Below are positions 61,664 to 64,000 of a stretch of 64,000 bases of DNA, piece by piece. Position 1 is the first letter of the stretch, and each line of letters starts with the position of its first letter. The stretch lies in NCBI GenBank assembly GCA_027943745.1, contig AP025763.1:992001-1056000 (forward strand), in the 5' to 3' direction. Position numbers and translations under genes: made by a program. Source of the DNA: Neptuniibacter victor (GTDB taxonomy: Bacteria; Pseudomonadota; Gammaproteobacteria; Pseudomonadales; Balneatricaceae). The notes under the pieces were generated by a model. The model was not told the origin of the DNA and did no database searches. It saw nothing but the letters and a program-made list of their open reading frames with translations.

Positions 61664-61719
61664 TTCAAGTCGCGGTTTTCGTCCTCATGTAAACTAAGTT
61701 GCTTTTGATAAACAATGGC

Positions 61720-61796
61720 GATAAGAATAGTGGCAAGGAACAGCGGCAAAGAACAGAGGCAAAGAGTAGAGACAAAGAGTAGCGATAAAGAAGAGC
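61720..61796. repeat. 13-bp imperfect tandem repeat (about 5-6 units) before the Crp/Fnr gene
   Basis: Five units of 13 bp run from 61732 to 61796: GGCAAGGAACAGC, GGCAAAGAACAGA, GGCAAAGAGTAGA, GACAAAGAGTAGC and GATAAAGAAGAGC. A 12-bp relative (GATAAGAATAGT, 61720-61731) precedes them. The array is purine-rich on the plus strand and ends 45 bp before the TTG start of the regulator. Confidence 0.75.
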
Positions 61797-61840
61797 TATA
61801 TTGGTTTGTTCGATAAATATCGTTAAAAGGTGAGAGACAT

Positions 61841-62512
61841 TTGAAAGCTAAATCACCCTGCGTTAATGAAACTGCATTATCGGATATTTTAGCGATATCT
61901 GAGGTCAATCGTGAGCGGTTAGAAAAATCAGCTCATGCTTTGCAAGCAAAGAAAAATACACTGCCGATTCGTAAAGGCGATAAAGTATCGGGGGCCTATA
62001 TTGTCACGAAAGGTTGTCTTCGTGTTTTTACGTATACCCCGAGCGGTCATGAATCTACATTTTATTTAATCAAACCTGGCGAAACCTGTGTCTTTGCGAT
62101 CAACTGCCTTTTTAATCAGCTACTTTATCCCGCTTGGGTAAGCGCTGAAGAAGATACAGAGATCAGTGTGATTCATGGATCTATGTATAAACAGCTATTT
62201 CAAACCGAAGTCGCTATCCAAAATCTGACCATAGACGCCTTGTCATCGGCCGTATTCAAATTAATGACTGAGGTTGAGCAGCTTCAAGGCTGGAACTTGT
62301 CGCAAAGGTTAGCAAATCTCCTGTTGACTCAAGCATCCAATGAAAATGTTGTGACGATGACACAGCAAGAGATTGCTGGACGTTTAGGGACAACTCGCGA
62401 GGTCATCGCGCGTATTTTAAGTGAGATGAGTGCTGAAGGGCTAGTAACAACAGGGCGAGGTAGGGTTGGGCTGCTTAAGGTTGATGCGTTAGCGGTGAAA
62501 CTATCAACGTGA
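61841..62512 (+). CDS. Crp/Fnr-family transcriptional regulator
   Basis: This 223-residue protein starts at TTG 61841, with AAGGTGAG 6 nt upstream and no ATG in frame. It has a cyclic-nucleotide-binding-like barrel (about 25-145) and a C-terminal winged helix whose recognition helix TTREVIARILSEM keeps the R-E-x3-R contact pattern of CRP. The four cysteines of an Fnr iron-sulfur cluster are absent, so it is not Fnr itself. Dyads TGTAA-N6-TTACA before DUF4242 and DUF4142, on either side of the gene, are its likely sites. A tandem repeat lies in its upstream region. Confidence 0.88.
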   Translation: MKAKSPCVNETALSDILAISEVNRERLEKSAHALQAKKNTLPIRKGDKVSGAYIVTKGCLRVFTYTPSGHESTFYLIKPGETCVFAINCLFNQLLYPAWVSAEEDTEISVIHGSMYKQLFQTEVAIQNLTIDALSSAVFKLMTEVEQLQGWNLSQRLANLLLTQASNENVVTMTQQEIAGRLGTTREVIARILSEMSAEGLVTTGRGRVGLLKVDALAVKLST

Positions 62513-62559
62513 TGGGCTGCATCCTTAATGACAACCCAGCACGTTAGGGGATAGATTAC

Positions 62560-63087
62560 CTAATACCCTAGTTTTTGCGCTGCATTTTGAGTCGCCTGTA
62601 AATGGTGTTTAAAGCCCGGAAGTACTTTCTTAACCAGCGCTTTAAATTCGGGATTCTTAATTGAGGGTAACAAGGTTGAATCAATCGCGTTTATTACGCC
62701 TTTATGAAATGCTATTTCGCGTTTTAAATAGGCTTTGTCAAACTCTTCGCCCTCTTTCGATTGAAGTAATGCAATGGTATCGGCTAGGTCTTGAGCACTG
62801 CCATCATTGCGGGGCGGCGTGATGGCTAAGCCTTCTGCTTTAGCCAACTCTCTTCCCATCTGCTGGACCAGTTGGTGATCTGTCATTACCATTTTTGCTA
62901 GTTGTTTTACTTCAGTGGAATGGCCTTTCATGCTGCCAATGCGTGCGATCCAAATATCGACCGTGTTAGCTTGATCAAAAATAGCCATGATCGTTGAGTC
63001 ATCAAGTTCATCAGCAGAATAAGCGGGGGCCGAGAGGGTAATGAATGTGCTTAGAAGTGCGATTTTTAATTTACGTGGGATAACCAT
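62560..63087 (-). CDS. DUF4142 family periplasmic protein
   Basis: The 175-residue protein has a signal peptide (about 1-25, ending APAYSA) and a four-helix ferritin-like DUF4142 domain: ANTVDIWIARIGSMKGHSTE, KMVMTDHQLVQQM, YLKREIAFHKGVINAIDSTL and HLQATQNAAQ. Its function is unknown; members are often stress-linked. AAAGGAGATG precedes the ATG. A perfect TGTAA-N6-TTACA dyad is about 65 bp upstream of the start, which suggests co-regulation with the peroxidase operon. Confidence 0.88.
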   Translation of the reverse strand: MVIPRKLKIALLSTFITLSAPAYSADELDDSTIMAIFDQANTVDIWIARIGSMKGHSTEVKQLAKMVMTDHQLVQQMGRELAKAEGLAITPPRNDGSAQDLADTIALLQSKEGEEFDKAYLKREIAFHKGVINAIDSTLLPSIKNPEFKALVKKVLPGFKHHLQATQNAAQKLGY

Positions 63088-63143
63088 CGTTCATCTCCTT
63101 TAAAAGTGGAGAGAATAGGTTAGGGGGGATCGTGAAGTTGATC

Positions 63144-63159
63144 TGTAACATCGGTTACA
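63144..63159 (-). promoter_or_regulatory. Crp/Fnr-type operator TGTAAC-N4-GTTACA upstream of DUF4142
   Basis: TGTAACATCGGTTACA is a perfect 6-bp-arm palindrome in the 5-6-5 Crp/Fnr geometry. It centres about 64 bp before the DUF4142 start on the minus strand. With TATTCT near 63113 as the -10, the site would lie close to -41 to -46, an activator position. Confidence 0.6.
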
Positions 63160-63361
63160 TTGCTAAGATTCGATAGAGGAAATGGAGTGTTAGCTTGAGT
63201 ACACAGTGTTATATTTGGGCGCTAGCTTATTTCTTATACTGAGTCTTCTGCATAATGAAGAGAGTGAAAATTGATTCTGCCCCTAAATAAGATATGAAAT
63301 TTTCCGAGCATCTCGATGCTTGATTGGCCCTATTAAGTAATACCGTACTTAGGATTTTTAG

Positions 63362-63580
63362 ATGTATATTCTTTTGTTTTTTGTTCGCATCATTTCAATG
63401 GTTTTATTCATAGTTGTCGGTGCGCTTCAGCTATATGGGATGTATATCTTGATGTTAGAGGATTTCACAAAAGGCCTTTCCATTATGGGGGGGAGCTTTC
63501 TCGCAGGGATTATAATCTTTGGAATACAAGCTTTGGTTTCATCTCTAGAGAGGAAGTACCCCCGTCGTCATCGCAGTTAA
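63362..63580 (+). CDS. Small two-helix membrane protein (unknown)
   Basis: This 72-residue protein has two hydrophobic helices (about 2-30 and 38-60) and a basic C-terminal tail (ERKYPRRHRS), so both ends are probably cytoplasmic. AGGA lies upstream of the ATG. I do not recognise the family. It is a single gene 160 bp before tRNA-Val. It could be a chance ORF, but the hydrophobic pattern, Shine-Dalgarno and basic tail favour a real gene. Confidence 0.6.
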   Translation: MYILLFFVRIISMVLFIVVGALQLYGMYILMLEDFTKGLSIMGGSFLAGIIIFGIQALVSSLERKYPRRHRS

Positions 63581-63676
63581 ACGAGGGCGTTTGTCGTTTT
63601 GCAGTATATGGAAAGCTACAGGAATGTTTTATTCTTCATGGAATTTGAACGAAGTCTCTATACCGTTAAGAAATGC

Positions 63677-63704
63677 TTGCAAGATCAATATCAAAGCATA
63701 TAAT
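63677..63704 (+). promoter_or_regulatory. Promoter of tRNA-Val
   Basis: TTGCAA (63677-63682) and TATAAT (63699-63704) are separated by 16 bp, close to a consensus sigma-70 promoter. Transcription would start near 63711, about 30 nt before the mature tRNA 5' end. Confidence 0.75.
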
Positions 63705-63741
63705 ACGCCTCACTTCACTGCCGCAAGGTAGATGACGTTAT

Positions 63742-63799
<58 letters not shown>

Positions 63800-63818
<19 letters not shown>

Positions 63819-63839
63819 GAATTTAAAGAAGCCTCGCGA
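63800..63839 (+). repeat. Direct repeat copy 1: tRNA-Val 3' end plus spacer
   Basis: This 40-bp segment runs from the T-loop of tRNA-Val through CCA into the following terminator hairpin. It is repeated identically at 63961-64000, the last base of the window, so the repeat may be longer. Confidence 0.85.
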
Positions 63840-63853
63840 ATGCGGGGCTTTTT
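63830..63853 (+). terminator. Rho-independent terminator after tRNA-Val
   Basis: AGCCTCGC and GCGGGGCT, with a GAAT loop and one G-T pair, are followed by five T. It lies 12 nt after the CCA end. Confidence 0.85.
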
Positions 63854-63960
63854 GCATTCTGCGATGTAGAAATTAACGGGCAGATGAGAACTGCCGAAGG
63901 CAGTCGAGCCGAGCGAAGCGAGACCACATCGGAGCTTGCGACGATAGCCCGCAGGGGAAT

Positions 63961-64000
63961 AATCTGCCTAGTCCTACCAGAATTTAAAGAAGCCTCGCGA
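63961..64000 (+). repeat. Direct repeat copy 2: duplicated tRNA-Val 3' end (att-like)
   Basis: This is an exact 40-bp copy of 63800-63839. It begins in the T-loop and lacks the 5' part of the tRNA, so it is not a second tRNA gene. The 160 bp between the copies is GC-richer and has short palindromes (CTGCCGAAGGCAG near 63887). Duplicated tRNA 3' ends are typical attachment-site remnants. The window ends here. Confidence 0.75.

Noticed and set aside
61660-61908. A minus-strand frame of 82 codons with a hydrophobic stretch overlapping the start of the Crp/Fnr gene
   Set aside because: Its hydrophobic part is only the reverse reading of the purine-rich 13-bp repeats, it lacks a Shine-Dalgarno and it overlaps a well-supported gene.
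63961-64000. Second tRNA gene
   Set aside because: Only the 3' part from the T-loop on is present; the acceptor 5' strand, D-arm and anticodon arm are missing.

Overview
The window is chromosomal DNA of a motile, aerobic Gram-negative gammaproteobacterium. The gene set (a Mrp antiporter with an archaeal-type gene order, a TakP-like TRAP transporter, DUF3549, DsbB, paired RND pumps, chemoreceptors, many c-di-GMP/cAMP signalling proteins) and the moderate GC content suggest a marine Oceanospirillales-like bacterium. This is an inference from gene content, because there is no rRNA in the window. I saw no prophage, CRISPR array or insertion-sequence transposase.

Layout. 1-5.2 kb: minus-strand Mrp-type cation/proton antiporter operon (E-F-G-A'B-C-D-D2), with the last gene cut by the window edge. 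5.4-11.3 kb: a DEDDh exonuclease with no canonical start codon, DUF3549, a diguanylate cyclase, an AlkA-like glycosylase, an EamA exporter overlapping an Ada-like alkyltransferase, and a Kazal-type lipoprotein. 11.3-21.1 kb: two adjacent RND efflux operons on the minus strand, one carrying the TolC-like channel. 21.3-29.7 kb: GcvA-like regulator, small ORF, chemoreceptor, DUF4442, dsbB, aminotransferase, uvrB. 29.8-40.7 kb: a signalling and envelope block made of FecR / TPR-beta-barrel / FecR, a metallo-beta-lactamase-fold cyclic-nucleotide phosphodiesterase, a GAF-GspE ATPase, a CHASE2 adenylate cyclase and a GAF-HD-GYP protein. 40.8-46.1 kb: an operon for a 917-residue soluble protease joining a ClpB-D2-like AAA+ module to an FtsH-like AAA+/M41 module, followed by two YbjN-like proteins and a two-TM membrane protein, coupled by TGATG overlaps at two of the three junctions. 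46.3-48.4 kb: a MoxR/VWA pair. 48.6-52.1 kb: TetR, oxidoreductase, second chemoreceptor. 52.5-56.9 kb: TRAP transporter with two near-identical binding proteins. 57.0-63.6 kb: ATP adenylyltransferase, NarX/NarL-type two-component pair, DUF4242 plus di-heme peroxidase, Crp/Fnr regulator, DUF4142, small membrane protein. 63.7-64.0 kb: tRNA-Val(GAC), whose 3' end is duplicated 161 bp downstream.

The best candidates for undescribed systems are (1) the ClpB-D2/FtsH-M41 fusion protease with its paired YbjN-like partners and membrane protein, and (2) the FecR-TPR/barrel-FecR module, which looks like an outer-membrane translocator with a cargo carrying a C-terminal beta-rich domain, next to a complete cAMP make/break set and an orphan GAF-GspE ATPase. 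Smaller original observations are a probable AUC start codon behind a perfect Shine-Dalgarno, three 16-bp TGTAR-N6-TTACA sites around the Crp/Fnr gene, a 13-bp tandem repeat in front of that regulator, and a 97-bp MITE-like inverted-repeat element.
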